This document shows positions 31,863 to 45,298 of a DNA stretch of 64,000 bases, one piece after another. Under the pieces are notes generated by a model. It saw only the letters and a list, made by a program, of their open reading frames with translations, was not told the DNA's origin and searched no databases. Source of the stretch: Acridotheres tristis (lineage: Eukaryota > Chordata > Aves > Passeriformes > Sturnidae). The stretch is taken from contig CM072887.1 in the NCBI GenBank assembly GCA_037013685.1, positions 93,950,347 to 94,014,346 on the forward strand, written 5' to 3'. Both the position numbers and the translations under genes were made by a program. How positions within the stretch are numbered: position 1 is the first letter of the stretch; each line of letters opens with the position of its first letter.

Positions 31863-34800
31863 ATATGAAAACAGGTAGAACATCAATCTCTACATCCATG
31901 TGCTAGTTTTTCTTCTTAGAAAAACCCATACTGTGTGTCTCACGTCTATCTGTTGTTTAAAGCTGGTTTTGAAGTGTATTTCACTTGAAAAATTAGGTGC
32001 AATACCACATATTAGTATACTGGTTATGCCAACTACTTTGAGTTCAATAGAAAATGTAAGAGATGTTCTAAAAGACTCCTAATTTACCTGTTAAGAAACT
32101 GCTATAGTCTTTTGTAGCATCATCTGTAAAATGGATTTGAAAGATGTATCACATTTCTTTAGGTCTAGAATCAACCTAACTCCTCCTGTTCCTGATTAGA
32201 AAATAGAAAATACCCAGAGTACAAGTATATTGAATATCTTCATGTGATATGGACTGAACGGCTCCTTGGAACATTTGTTCCAGGATCTTCTCCAAGGGAG
32301 ATTTTTTAAAATAGAAAAGCAGTTTTCAAGATCTAACTACCTGAAGCAAGCTCATCTCAGAAGAAGGTACTTTGGTTTGCCTTGAAAATGGAAGACACAC
32401 TCTAGTTTTTAAACCAAAGGTTCTTGGCAGTTGCCATCAAAGAGAAAGGATGCTCCAAAAGCAGCCTTTTCCCTCACTCCTTCCCATTTGTATTTCAATT
32501 TACAGGTTAGATTATCACAGGTAAAACAGGTCATCTCTATCTTTCCCTTTTTTCCTGGGAAAGAAGGGAAATCAGAAACATTCATCTTTCCTTTAGTGGC
32601 TGAGTTAAACATAAAGGCTTCTCAAGTCTCTTCATAGATGGACAAATATATGCTCTTTAAAGAGATTCAGATTTAATGGAAATTTAGAGGATATGCTAGC
32701 CATTGGTAGAGAGTTTAAAACATGAATTTTCGTTCATAGGATTGTGTACAGAGGTACAAGCACAGAATTTAGGACTCATTAAAAAAAGTTGGGTTGTTTT
32801 TTTTTTCTTCTAGTTTTAAACTGATATTTTGAGATTTATCAGACTGTTCCTTTAGATTATCAATGACAAGTCTACAAAGATGTGATTTTCAAAAAGGCTG
32901 TGATGGTTTCAGTGAATGCCCAAGTATTTCAATAGGAGCTGTTTATCTATATTACCTGTATACTGCCTATATTTGCTGAGAACCCAACCCAAAATTCCCA
33001 TTCCTTTAAACAAAAAAGGAATGGGCAATGACACGCCAGTGACATACCTGAGTTTCCCAGGATTTGCCCTTTTCTACTAGTAAACTGAATATGACCTAAG
33101 AAACGGTAAAATACCTCACCCTTACCATCCTACCCGCTCCCTTCCCCCTCTCCCCCATTTCTGCCTCTATTCTATAGAGTATATAATAGTCCTATTCTAT
33201 ACTTGCTGATGGAATTCTGTCACCAATGCTTACGATTTTAACTGTTTTGTTCACCTGGTCTATAGCTGCTTCTGGAAATTTTCTGAACTGCTATCATCTA
33301 CAGCACTAGTGACAGAAACTTTTATAAGAACTGTGTAGGCATCCTGGTGACCAGTGGATAATTCTGCATTTTGTTTCTAGGGACAGGAATATTATGACAC
33401 ATCAAGACTTCCTGCTAAAATGACTTATAAGGTGGTTTGCTACAATATTATAGTGAGCCTCATAGTGAGCAGCAAGTGATTGAGACAACTTAATTCATAG
33501 CTGACAGATCTAATTTTCCATACAGTCAATAGATAAAGGCAAGAGCCGTATTCAGACCATGTAATTAAAGAACACCTAATTTTGCACCTTATTTCCTGGA
33601 AAATCAGCAGTCCAAAATCTATCAATGCAGCTTATGCTACAAGCAGGATAAAGTGAAACATCAGTATCACTCTTGGAAACAATAGGACAAAAACTATTTA
33701 AAAAAATATGATTTATTAATCAGTCTCTAGACCTCACCAAAACCAAACTGTTATCACTCTCTACTCTTTGGCATAGGCATAAGGAACTCCCTACTACCTT
33801 CCTAATTAATTGCTTGAAAATCTTCCTTGTAAATCATCTCTTCTCTAACTGGGACTGTTGCATACTAATTACTGTGTTGATACTCAAAAGGATCATTAAA
33901 TACTTTTCAAATAAAATTCTATTTTCACTTCTCTGAATTCATGAGGAATTTTTCTTAATGACTAATCATTTAGATAGAACATATATTTATTTATTGATGT
34001 TCAATTGTTTTATTATTGTAATATCATGACCTCGACCTAGGTAAGTTTTAATTTCAAGTAATACACAGAGCAGCTAATAGAGGTACCTTTGTAAATTTTT
34101 TGCAGTTCTTAACCACAGCCTACTATATATGGAAGGAAAGCAGTCAAAAAACAATGTCAGCCTCTTCACATTGATTAGGACCACTAACTGCATGTGTAAC
34201 TGTGTTGGAATAAGTAAACCACTGTGTTTCATTATCATAGAAAAATAAACTGAGTATCAAGCCTGATGGCTTGTCAGAAGCAATTTTCTTGAGCTCTTGA
34301 GTTTTGATTTAGTTTGTTGGTTTTTTTCTTTCATCATTTTTGATAGTGTAGATTCAAAGTTTTTAATGTCAGCTGAAATCACAGCAGCAGTTGCACCATA
34401 ATCTAAGCACCTACAAACTTAGTCACAGCTATTTTTAAAGAAACTGCCGGACATCTTGCACTTGCTCATCAAGAGGGCAGTTGCACATCAGCCTGATCTA
34501 ATACAGTTTATCTTCCAGGTTCTGAAACAGCAGAGTTCCCTGCAAAAGGAAATTACTTCCTTGTTGCATCAAATTCATGCAACTTTTAAGACTGACCATT
34601 TACTCTTGACCAATTTTGTGGTAAATTCAGGCAATTGAGGAAACACTACAGATGCAGTATCTAAGAAAACTCTGATAGCCACCCAGCTGGCCACCATCTC
34701 ACCCAAAGGGAAAGAATATTTCCAAAGTCTTGCTTTAAGATTTAAGATCTGACCTTACAGAATGCTGAAACAAAAGTCATACAACTTTCATACCTGGTTC

Positions 34801-35792
34801 CTAAGAGGAATCCAACTGAGGAGTGCTGAAAGCTTTTCTTATATTTTTATTGGTTAGAAAGGTGAATCTACCCAACCAAAAACGTGTTCCCTGGAAATGG
34901 GAACAAAATACTTTTTAGATAGCTCATTAATTTTTGCATGATTCCTTCATTTCACCCCAGTGCATTATGATGTCTGTCACCAGCATAAGGAGAAAATGGA
35001 CAGTCATTACATTTTTTGAAAGTATTATATAAAGTCCAATATCCCCAAAAAAAGAGACAGTTGAATAGGCTAATCACATTGCTACTGCATTAATTTGGTT
35101 ACTACCAATAACCTATATGTCTAAACGGCATTTATGCCATGGCATGATAACAAAAATATATAAACTTTATAAAGACGTAATCTATGTAAACCTGTCACTC
35201 ACTATATTTTTAAAAGAATCAACTAAAGCACACAGAATTCAGGTCTAAATGAGCCAAAGTAGCTCTGAATAGTTTCTTGGGGTAGGGGGAAGTACAGGCC
35301 AAAATTTTCAAAGGGAAGAGGTTCATTTTTGTTCACAAAAATTATCTGAAAACTTGTGACAGAATTTATGTGGGCAATTGTTGACATTCTATAAACAGAT
35401 CTAGCAAATACCCTTGCAAATGATCAGTACAGGCACCCAGCTGTAGCTGATGCTTTGCTTGTACCTTCGTGAATATTCTCCTGGTAACTGCATGCATTAA
35501 TCCACTACAAGGATTATGTTTTATGCAAGCATTTTTAGCATAAACATACCTCCACCCTCCTTGTTTGAAATGTGAGTGCTAGTGCATTAAAAATATTTGG
35601 AAGACAGACTTATTAAAATAAATGTTAAGAGAACACAGTGGGGTATATTTTCAGTGTGGAGCAGAGAGATTTAACTGCATGACTTCCGTTAGCTTTAATG
35701 AGAACTGAACAGCTAAATCCTCACACACCACACTAGAAGATTAACCCAGAAAACACACATTGTTTACTTTTTACTAATACTCTGATTATTAC

Positions 35793-36166
35793 CACGTTCT
35801 TCCTCCTCCTCCTCTTCTTCCTCCTCCTCTTCTTCCTCCTCCTCTTCATCCTCCACATCTTCACCCTCCTCTTCATCCTCCTCTTCTTCCTCCTCAATCT
35901 CCTCTTCTTCTTCTCGATCTATCTCCTCATCATCCTCCTCCTCATCACCTTGCTCCTCATTATCATCAGAATATTCCTCCTCTTCTTCATCCTCCTCCTC
36001 TTCTTCCTCTTCCTTTTCATCCATTTCCTCTGTTCCATCAGTTTCATAGCACTCATCTACTGAAGAGTTGTCTGCTTTAACCACAAAGGGTTTTCTTTTG
36101 GGAGCTGGTTCTTGGGGTTGCTTATCTTGTGTTTTTCTTTTTTTTGCCAACGGACAGCCATAAACA
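35793..36166 (-). CDS. MYT1L: MYT1L coding exon 4: finger 1 end, basic patch and acidic tract
   Basis: This 374-nt exon (residues 51-175) enters in phase 2 after acceptor TTGAACAG (intron ends at 36167), completing Ser (AG|T). VYGCP then supplies Cys55, the last ligand of zinc finger 1. The basic segment [11 protein letters not shown] and APKRKP (residues 57-77) looks like a bipartite nuclear localisation signal. A Glu/Asp-rich tract fills about residues 93-174, ending in 17 consecutive Glu (codons at 35797-35847). The donor is CGTG|GTAATA at 35792: it leaves G, which joins AA of exon 5 to give Arg-Glu-Asp-His-Gln and matches the mammalian order. The frame read beyond it is intron. Compared with human MYT1L from memory, the acidic segment has extra Glu residues. 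Confidence 0.96.
35797..35847 (-). repeat. MYT1L: coding poly-Glu repeat, 15-bp higher-order unit
   Basis: Seventeen Glu codons alternate as GAG GAG GAG GAA GAA, repeating with a 15-bp period for about three units. Similar mixed GAA/GAG runs continue to about 36010 with interspersed Asp, Ile, Val and Gly codons. Confidence 0.9.
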
Positions 36167-38904
36167 CTGTTCAAAAATAAAAGATGCAAATTATTACACT
36201 ATCTTCCAGATTTTATTTAGTCATATGTCCTAATTCTACATCATTATTAGCTGCTGTTTGCAAAATACATGTTTTTAAAGTAAAGTTATGTTTAGGCAAT
36301 GATGACCAAGGGGGAGGACAGAAAACCTGTGAAAATCCAAGTACTATGTGCCTGAAGATGTCACACATACACAACAGTGTAACAGTTTCAGAAGTGATAC
36401 AAATGTGTGTATCTCCTCATTCATCTTTGTCTTCTACATATTACACTCCTGCCTAAAGCAGATCAATATAGTTTAAAAAATGGCAATTTTGTCCTACCTG
36501 TAGCTAGCAGTACAAAATTCAGGAATAAAGCAATGATTCCTAACTTTGTAGTATTCACTATTTTTATTGTGTGGAATTATGTTTCAATGATGTTTAAATA
36601 ATAAAAATATGATCATATTTTGAATGTTGTTGTTTGTTATTATTATACATAATAACATAATAATACAAAAATAATAAAGAATCACTCTTAAATTCCCCAC
36701 TGTTTTTCTCTATTATATGCTACGAGGCTGGACAAATGGGAAAGCAAGCTCCCCAACACAACCAACCCCAATAATTATCATGGCCAGTGTTACAAATGTT
36801 CTCATATTCTTTTCAAAATTGAGTATCACTTCCTTATCGATCATTTTAATGCATTGTAACAGAAATAGTATTTCAGAGTCCTGGTCTTCTACCAGAGTAG
36901 CCACCTGTTTCTCAAAGGTCAGGTAAACTGTGTTTGTTGAACCTGATCTCCCTTATGTAACCTCTATAACCTTCTGTGCAGAGTGACTGCACACACGCAT
37001 TAGTTTTTGTTCAAAGAACTTCCTCTTTGAACTTTTCAGTTGTGTGATAATAACATCACTCAAGCTATATCAGTTTTAAGTCTCCTTCCTATGATTAATC
37101 AATTTTGAGATATTTCAACTTTATAATCTTTTCTGCATATCTACTAATAACATACCCTTTTATGTTATATTCTTTCTTCCTTTATCTCAATACACCAAGT
37201 ATCTCTTATTTTCTTCCACTCTAATAATGCTTCATATTCTGTTGACAGACCACTGAAAAATCTGGTGCTTTACCACATTTAGTACTACACTATGTGGTGT
37301 CCTCATAGTCTTGGTCTTGGTCTAATTTTATTAAATCCCAGCAGCTATGCATCCCAATTACTTAAACTACTACTTAGGTAAAAACAATTCTATTTAAGCA
37401 CCCAATCACATTATTTGAGTGCCTAACTTAGGTATTGTCTTACCTAAATTTCAAATCACTTGTTCTCAGTCTGCCTGGCACACACATATCTAACTAAGGA
37501 ACACAGAGAGTCACAAAAGATGGTATTCATGAAAAACCTGCTACAGGAGACCTTCTCTGTGCAACACAGACACTTTTCTGTCTGTGGGGACAACAGGTGT
37601 CTTTGAAGTCTAATCCAGCATGCCTAAAGACACCTGCCTCCATTACCAAGAGAAGTACTGCATAAATTTTAAATCCATCTGGCCAGATTCCAATGCACAT
37701 CACTTGGGAATAAGGTAGTAATCCTAGCAGAATATGGATTCCAGACAGTTGCATCAAAATTGAGGCCTAATGGTGCAGGCTATAGGGGGAATAAATCCAG
37801 AGGCTCCAGACTCCAGAGCCATGCTCCATCCAGAAGGCATATTCGGTGGAAGAGCATCCTCTTATGGAATATAAGCCCCAGTGCGTCTGGAAGCAAGAAA
37901 CTCTGATGCAACAGGCATCAAAAAGCCCAAATCTTCACGAATTTTAAGAGCCCCAAACCAGAAAAAGTAGGGAGCCCTAAGCTTCTGGTGTTTTCTCTTT
38001 GGACTATATTTGTTTTTATCTAAAGACACTTAAAGGAAAACCTATAAATATAGAAGAAATCCTTGTCCTAGATCACCACTACAGTTCAGTGCCAAATGAC
38101 TGTCCTGCCTCTTGTCCTGTGAGTCCTCCTCTTGGTCAGGACCCAGTTGCCCAGAACCAAGGGGAAAAGGACAACATATTTCCATGGTAAACATCCCATA
38201 TCATCACAGTTAAGGCACAAACAGAAATTCAATCTCCATCTGTCTGGACACTGCATAAAACCTGAGGTGAAAGGCAAGCACTGTTTCTTGTAGTTCTGAC
38301 CTCTGCAGGTTTATTTTGGTGCTTTCCCTGGTGCTATGGGGTTTCAGCAGCTGCCTATTTAAGCTCTCCGCATGGAGCTCTGAGAGAAGGCAGATGAATT
38401 TTTCCTCAGAGCTAGAATTTCAGTGTGTTGTGCTGAGGAAAATGGCTGGATAATTAGGGAGGAATCTGTATCATTTGGGTGTCTAACAGAGGCTGCACCC
38501 TGGTAAACAAGAGTTGATCACATTCTGGGGCTCAGGCAGGTTTTAGAAATTTGCATATCAGTTCAACATGATTTAAGCAGACAGGTTAACATATACTGAA
38601 TGGATGTGTCTTGCTTTCTCAGTTTCTGTTCCTTCTCTTTCTGATGCATACTACCCTCACTACAGCTTCTTCAATGTCATTATTTGCTACATTATATGTT
38701 CTCAAAATCCTGGTCTTTATTTCCAAAAATGTGAATAGGCTTACCCCCAGAAATCCCCAGGATTTCTTTTCCTCCTCTTATTATAACCTTCTTAGAATTT
38801 TGTGAATGGTAGTGATGGCACTGCGGACAGCTCTGAACTAAAAGGACACCCATAAGATGTGTAACTGTGAACATTATTTCCCATTCATACAAACTAGAAT
38901 TTTT

Positions 38905-39030
38905 CATACAATCATGGAACGGCTTGGTTTGGATGAGACCTTAAAGATCATTTACTCCCAACTCCCCTGCCATGGGCAGGGACACCTTTCACTAGATCAG
39001 GTTGCTCAAAGTCTCATCCAACCATAGCCA
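38905..39030 (-). mobile_element. CR1 LINE 3' fragment
   Basis: Plus-strand text 'ggcttggtttggatgagacc', 'ttaaagatcattta', 'ctgccatgggcagggacacc' and 'gatcaggttgctcaaagtct' is the reverse complement of the CR1 3' end. The LINE lies on the minus strand with its 3' end at about 38905. Only about 125 bp remain. Confidence 0.9.
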
Positions 39031-39703
39031 TTTTGTCACATTAAAGCCAGAGCGTTAATTCCTTCCTGTCCCAAGCTTTTTTCATTTAAGAACACTAAAT
39101 GCTTGTAACAGTTTTCATCTAGTAATGCCCCAAAACAACCTCTTTTGGAATTCACAGAAGTGTAAGAAGTGAGGCAGAGGACAGAGGTATAACAAATACA
39201 TCTATTTTGGTTTGAACTGTTGTTCAGTTGTATTTGACAACTAAGAAGAACTGAATGACTTTTTAGATACAAATTATTGGTCAAAGGTAGAAAGAAATCG
39301 TCACTGCCAGTTTTTGCCATCTTTAATATTTTATCACAACGTTATGGTCTTCTACACAATATTTTATAAAGTTTGTGAGAATCTGTGGCATTACTTGGGA
39401 TTAGGGCCCCCTGGAAAGTGCAAAAATGGCATCGGAAATCAATTCCAGTTAGCTGTCTGGTGACTTGGATGCTTTTATAAATCTCATTAAATAACTATTT
39501 GGAACTCAGCTATTAAGTAAAGTTGTGAACTTTGACTTTAGTTTATATCTTTATGAATCTATTGTCAGTGTCTTTGCTTATAGAATTAAAACTGAGGACA
39601 CATCAGCAACTACAAGAAACAAGGATTTGTATATTTTAATGGTTGGATCCAACATTAAGGCTTGGAAATATGTAGTTTTTCTAAGGAAATGGGTTATGCT
39701 AGT

Positions 39704-39958
39704 TCAAAGAATCACAGAATGGTTTAGGTTGGAAGGGACCTTAAAGATCATCTATTCCAACCCCTCTGCCATGGATAGGAACACCTTACACCAGACCAGA
39801 TTGCTCAAGGCCTTGTCCAAGGTGGCCTTGAACACTTTCAGGGATGGGGATCCACAGCCTCACCACTCTCACAGCAAAAATTTTCTTCCTCATGTCCAGC
39901 CTAAATTTCTTCTCTTCCAATTTCTACTCATTACTCCTTGTCCTATCCTCCTAGTTAA
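39704..39958 (-). mobile_element. CR1 LINE 3' fragment (younger-looking copy)
   Basis: Begins with 'aatcacagaatggtttaggt' and 'tggaagggaccttaaagatc', then 'ccttgaacactttcagggat' and 'tccttgtcctatc', in the order of the reverse-complemented CR1 3' region. It looks less diverged than the copies at 20485 and 38905. No reverse-transcriptase coding part remains, as it is strongly 5'-truncated. The 147-codon plus-strand frame crossing it is antisense to the LINE and not a gene. Confidence 0.93.
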
Positions 39959-42900
39959 CTCCTACTAGTTAACTTCCAGTCAGCTTTTGTAAACTCTCCT
40001 AATTAACTTGTACTAGATATTCTGCAACCCTGAATACGGTTTTGTCTGTACTTGGATTTATATTTGATAAAGCTACCATTATGATGATGTTTCATATCAA
40101 ACCCTTGCAATGCTGGCTTGCACTGGCTTCCTTCTGCCTTTCAACTCTATACCTCACACAGTTTATACATATCTCAGGTACTGCAGACTTCGTAGACTGA
40201 AAAAGTTAAAAAAACCCCTCATCTTGTGTTTCAGAAGCCTGGGAAACAGGCCATCAGACCTGAAACCTGTTGAGCTGCCCTATTTTCTTCTTTTTCTTTC
40301 TTAACCTGCTCCGCTTTCATCCTTTGTTTCATTAATTTTTCCGATTCTGCCTCCAGGACACTTCTCTCTGTTTCTGGCGTGTTCCCTGTGGCCTCCCAGT
40401 GAGCACACCAAAGGGAAGGCTGTGCTGGCTCCCCAGCAGCCTCTGCCACTGAATTCCCTACATACAGAGATGACAGTCTCTCCCATTGACCTTTTGTTCC
40501 TCATAGGCTTGTGAAAGCTGTTATTGTTTGTCCTTACAGCTTCTGCAATTTTCTCTACATTTTCAATTTTGGCTTCTGTGATCATCCCCTTATTTGGTTA
40601 TTTTTAGACTTGTTTATCCCTGATCAGAGCATTGACCCCATTGATTTATGTGTCCTGTCTGCCTTCCACCATTCTTTCATTGCTCCCTGTATTTCCCTGG
40701 TCAGCTGTGTTAGTCTTCTCCTCACGCTTCAGCTCTCTTGGCTTTCAGCAGAGTATATATCTGGGCTTCCTGAGACACACTCCTGAATATTCTACACTGC
40801 TTTGCTGTGTTTCTCAGTCATCTCTGGTTTTTGGAATCTGTCATGAATAATTCTTGTGGAAAGAATGTTGTTGAATTTCATAGTGATAAGTTCCAAGAGG
40901 ACATATAGACATTAATAATTAAAGTAAAGGAAGAAATAATATATCACTTTATACTCCTTAGCTAGAAAATGACTTATTGTATTTTTTTTAACTTTCATGC
41001 AATTTTTCTCCATTAAAAACTTTATCATGCTACTCACTGATACGTTCAGTAGGAGCATTGTTCAGGAAATAGGTATTTCTTGTCTAGACTTGAATACATT
41101 GATTTTTAATATATTTTTTACTAATATAATTTCCAGTATCATTAGTATGGTTATTATTTCTAATCTATAACAATTACCATATATATTTAAATATACATGG
41201 TACAGAACCAAATAAATACCAAATAAATACAAGGGATTTTCTAAATCAGATTATTGACCAATATTTTTTTCCCTCCACAATATGCCAACTCACGCACCAA
41301 ATCTGGAACATGACACCTTTATCTGGAGGTTTTTCTCTTAGAGGAAAATGAAAAAAATGAGAAAGGAATATTATATGACTCTTAAGAGTTCAGTCAACTT
41401 CAAACATTCAGTTTGGATAAAGTAATTCCTCTGTGCCATGTTTACCAGCAATCTTTTTTTAGTTGTATCTCTTTTCTATTGAACCTATTATTTCAGATGC
41501 CTCATGCTATAAGATCTAAGTGAAGAAAAATAAGATAATGCCAATATTTTGTTCTAAATCTGAATAATATTTTGTCTTGGAGTATTGTTATCTTTTCCTT
41601 TCTTAGTAGCACTTTGAAAAATCTTATGAAACCTTTTTTCAAACTAAAAAGGGTCCCCAGTAACAGTGTTCTCATTCTTTTTTTTCATATGAGAATTTAA
41701 TTTAACAGAAACCAAAATATTTGGTAGGAAACAGAATCTAAAAATTTTCTATACAAACACCTAATGAGGTTGTCAGAAAGACTAAATTAAGTACTTCAAT
41801 ATCTGAAGTGGTTCTGAAGTGGAATTTTACCATATACAGTTTTTAAGATAGTAAATTAGGAAGAATATGCTTGGAAGCAAACTTCTGCTTATGGCTTCAG
41901 GCAGAAAGTTCCCAAGGCATCTATACTTGTCCCCCTGGATATTGTTAAGTATTATTTTTCGTTTGGACTAGATAACTTCCAAGTCCAGACCTCCAGATGA
42001 AGAGTTTTAGGGTATTGAGAAAGCAGGCATTTATCAGATAAGCCCTCTTAACAAATCCAGCCTTTAAGAATGAGCAAATCTAATTAATTTGCATAACACT
42101 GCAACATTTTAAATCACTCTCTAGGCAGTGACTATTAGCTTGAAAGAGCCTATACCATCAATTTATACAAGTTGACCTGAAAATAAATATTTAGATTCCA
42201 GCAAACTCTACAGCTTGAATTCCCTGCACTCCAGTAAGGAAGCCCTTCCCAGCAGTCTATGCATTATTATAAAGAAGAGCCAGTAGCTCTCCTGGTAAAG
42301 TTGGATCAATGAATTGATAGGAATGAAAGAATGATAATAAAATCAGAAAAAGAGATTAATTCCGGGCTAGCAATTTGCCTACTCAATTGCAAGAATAAAC
42401 TCCTTCAGCTGAAGATGATTTTCCATCCATATTTGAATACTGCTTAAAGTATGCCAAGTTGCTACAGGAATGAGCAGCAGTGGATAGTGCTAATTGCAGG
42501 GCGGTAAAGTCAAACTTCATGTGGGAAATTAAAAATTACTTCTCTAAGCCACACTGGGCAGGAATCTTTTCTACCCCACAGAAATCCTACATAAAGCCTG
42601 CATACTCTTTTGGAATATGGAAGGTGTTGAGTCAAACTTTCCCAGGCTGTGAAAGCTAAAGTCATACCACTTAAGCTATAGAAGAGAAAATGAGAAAAGC
42701 AACAAGTCAAAGTTCAAGGAAGACATGGAGATTTGGGGCTTTTATTTTAGAGATAGCTAATTACAGCCTAGAAGATGCAGCTGGGACACACTGGTTTTGG
42801 TGTTTCCAACCAGATGAATTAAAATCCCCTGTGTTAGCATCCTACGTGCTATGAATCCAATGTAGAAGATTTCCAGGAGCCTGCTGGCAACTGTGCCAGA

Positions 42901-45200
42901 GCCTTGAATACTATTCCAGAATCAGGCATGCCTCTTACAACCATTGCACTGCCAAGCACTGTGGCATCTAAGGCCACTTACAGAATTACTATCTTCTCGG
43001 CTGGGGCTAGGCACTAATCCAGAGCCAGTGCTTTGGAAAACATGGTGTAAAACATGCTTAAATATTTTTAATGTTTTTTAAATTTTAAAATTGTTTAAAT
43101 ATTTTTTGAAAAGTGTGACCAAATTAATGTGTTTTTATATATTTAAATTATAATTTAAATTAAGAAGTATCTTTTAACATGAAATAAACTAATCTCTACA
43201 CAAAATACAGTTTTCCTGTATTTCAGGCTTTCTCATGAGTTTCTGCCTCTGATTAAATAAATCATATTCTTATAAGCAGGAAGTGCTTTTATGTGTGCAA
43301 TATCACCATCTTTACTTCATTTATTTGTACCAAATAGAACTTAGCTGACTTTTCAGTTTATGTATACAATAGTAATTCAATTCAGTGAGAACTATTAATT
43401 TACCTTAATAGGCACAAGCTACAGTGACAGGAATGAGTGAAACGCAGAACATTAAAACTGCTTTTCCTTCTGGAGCTGCAAATACTTACTCTTCCACATT
43501 ATGGAACAGTAAGAAAAATTACAAAAGTGTCAAGCATACTGGATCTCAAAAGGCAGAGGAAGACATGACACTTTCTTCATAGAATTCTAAAAGCCAACTC
43601 TACCCTTTTGCACCTCAGAGCCTTTTTAAACATATGAATAGCCATGAACATACCTCAGATCCACCTGTGTATAGCAATATTTAACTAAATGAACCTTAAA
43701 GAAAAACTGGTGCCTAATAACCAGCATTGCCAAAAGAGTTAGAAGTAACAAATAATATGAGACAGAATGATGTGCCAGAAGTATATGACGGAGTGAAAGA
43801 CTCAAGTATTTTTTCTTTTAGAAATTCAGATATCAAAATGTGTATTTTTAAACAAAATAGAATAGCTTTGATGTAGTTAATAAAGTCACACTAAATTAAG
43901 ACAAAGCAGGAATCTTTTCTTTCATTAGTCCCTATACACTCCATGTGAAGCATCTCCCCACCACATTTCATTGAGACTCCAAACTGATGTTACTGAACCC
44001 TGGGAGGAACACTACAAACTAATCTGCCTTCTGGCTGGTGAGATCATTTTACCCATCACCAAAGCCTCCGCTCTTGAGACATGACAACTAAAAGGAAACT
44101 TTAAGTTTTGCAATAACTAACCCATTCAAACAAATTTATGTAATTGGTTGAATGCAACAGCTGTTCAGTGAAGGAAAATGAGGCACAGCAATGTATTTCT
44201 ACATGTCGTACAAATACATGGGCAAACTCTCAGCCATGGAGAGTTCATTTCAAGCAAGATACAAAAAAATATATGTAACACATCATGAGACTAAAAACTT
44301 CTGTGGCAGCACAGGTTAGCAAAGTACATGCCCTGCAGTTGTTGATTATTCAGAAGTATTTACACAAATAAATCAATAGAATATCTGATTGCCCCATGAC
44401 TTATGATGTCATTGATGGGGTTCATCTCTCACCTACCCCATGGCTTCTAAAACATAAGTCTATACATGTCACTCTAAGATACTTTCATAACTCAGGGCAG
44501 AGAAACAGGAGTCTCTTGGGAGGGTATTCATCTTATCTCTCTTAGATACTGAGTAGTGACAACAAAGGGGGAGGTGCTGGTGATTAACTTGTATTTCTAC
44601 CACTTAGAAATATGCTAAAAGTGGACAAGTCCAAGAATTTTTCTCTCTCTTCTTCTTTTTTTTTAATTGTCTGTCCAGATTCAATAAAGACAATACCTAG
44701 TAGAATGTAAAACCATAATACTTTCATAACAAGAAACACAAAAACGTGTTTCTTTCCTTTCTGCAGCTGCTATATCACTTGAATAATTCTCCCCGCTATA
44801 GGTTCACAGTCTTTTCAAGACTATCTGTATGTTCCAGTGTCAGACAAATGCTGGAGTTTCCCTCTAATCTTAGGATGGCAAATACTCAACTTGACTGTGT
44901 GTTTGAGAGGAAGAAGAGACAATTGGTAATGTCTGGTTGCCAGATCCTTGAATACTGGGGCTGAAAAACGAGTGCAGGATAGTGCGAAGACCACAGGTTT
45001 AATGACTCATTGATTCATGAGATGAAATGCATATAATCAAGTTTTGCTAAGTGGTTATTGATTCTGCACACTTTGATGTTGATTTAGATGTAACCCAGAC
45101 ACATAAAAATGGGAACATGCAGAGACAGTGACCATTTCTGCACTAACTCAAAGAACACTGACTTCTGCACTAAATCAAAATCCTGAAGTCTACACTTATC

Positions 45201-45271
45201 TAAAATAAAAAATAAAAATAATAAAAATAAAAAAAAATTAAAAAAAATAAAAATAAAAATAAAAATAAAAA
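45201..45271. repeat. (AAATAA/AAAAT)n A-rich microsatellite
   Basis: About 70 bases of A-runs punctuated by single T, changing from AAATAA-like to AAAAAT-like units. It directly abuts the hairpin at 45270-45298. Confidence 0.9.
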
Positions 45272-45298
45272 TGTTTTCTTTTTGGGAAAGAAAACATT
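45270..45298. other. perfect hairpin, 12-bp arms and 5-nt loop
   Basis: AATGTTTTCTTT (45270-45281) and AAAGAAAACATT (45287-45298) are exact reverse complements around the loop TTGGG. It sits at the end of an A-rich repeat. No terminator function is expected in this vertebrate intron; it may be a byproduct of repeat slippage. Confidence 0.6.

Larger units (their letters stand above)
14414..35792 (-). other. MYT1L: MYT1L intron 4 (21,379 bp)
   Basis: Phase-1 intron between the acidic exon and the central exon; donor GTAATA at 35792, acceptor TATGCAG. Recognised contents are a hexanucleotide repeat (15343-15372), a MIR-like SINE (18120-18290), a CR1 fragment (20485-20995), a 12-bp perfect inverted repeat (22382-22412), a solo LTR (about 23181-24170), CAAG/CAAC tetranucleotides (30417-30462), a tRNA-Ile-derived SINE (30735-30880) and a short CR1 3' end (31800-31862). 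The rest is unique AT-rich sequence without a gene I can support, including 15400-18000, 24200-30400 and 31900-35700. Confidence 0.85.

Noticed and set aside
32081..32095. AG|GT juxtaposition (AACAG|GTAAAT on the minus strand) as a recursive splice site in intron 4
   Set aside because: Similar AG|GTA junctions occur at several other places in the long introns (for example near 33048, 43654 and 46555), so this one is not distinctive without read-through data.
35764..35792. Extension of the acidic exon to Gly-Asn-Asn-Gln-Ser-Ile-Ser-Lys-Lys and a stop
   Set aside because: This is the open frame read past the GTAATA donor; splicing after CGTG restores the conserved Glu-Asp-His-Gln-Met order with exon 5.
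40231..40585. Two overlapping minus-strand frames, one Lys/Glu-rich, suggesting a processed pseudogene
   Set aside because: I could not match either frame to a known protein, and there is no poly-A tail or target duplication; the Lys/Glu bias follows from a C/T-rich plus strand.
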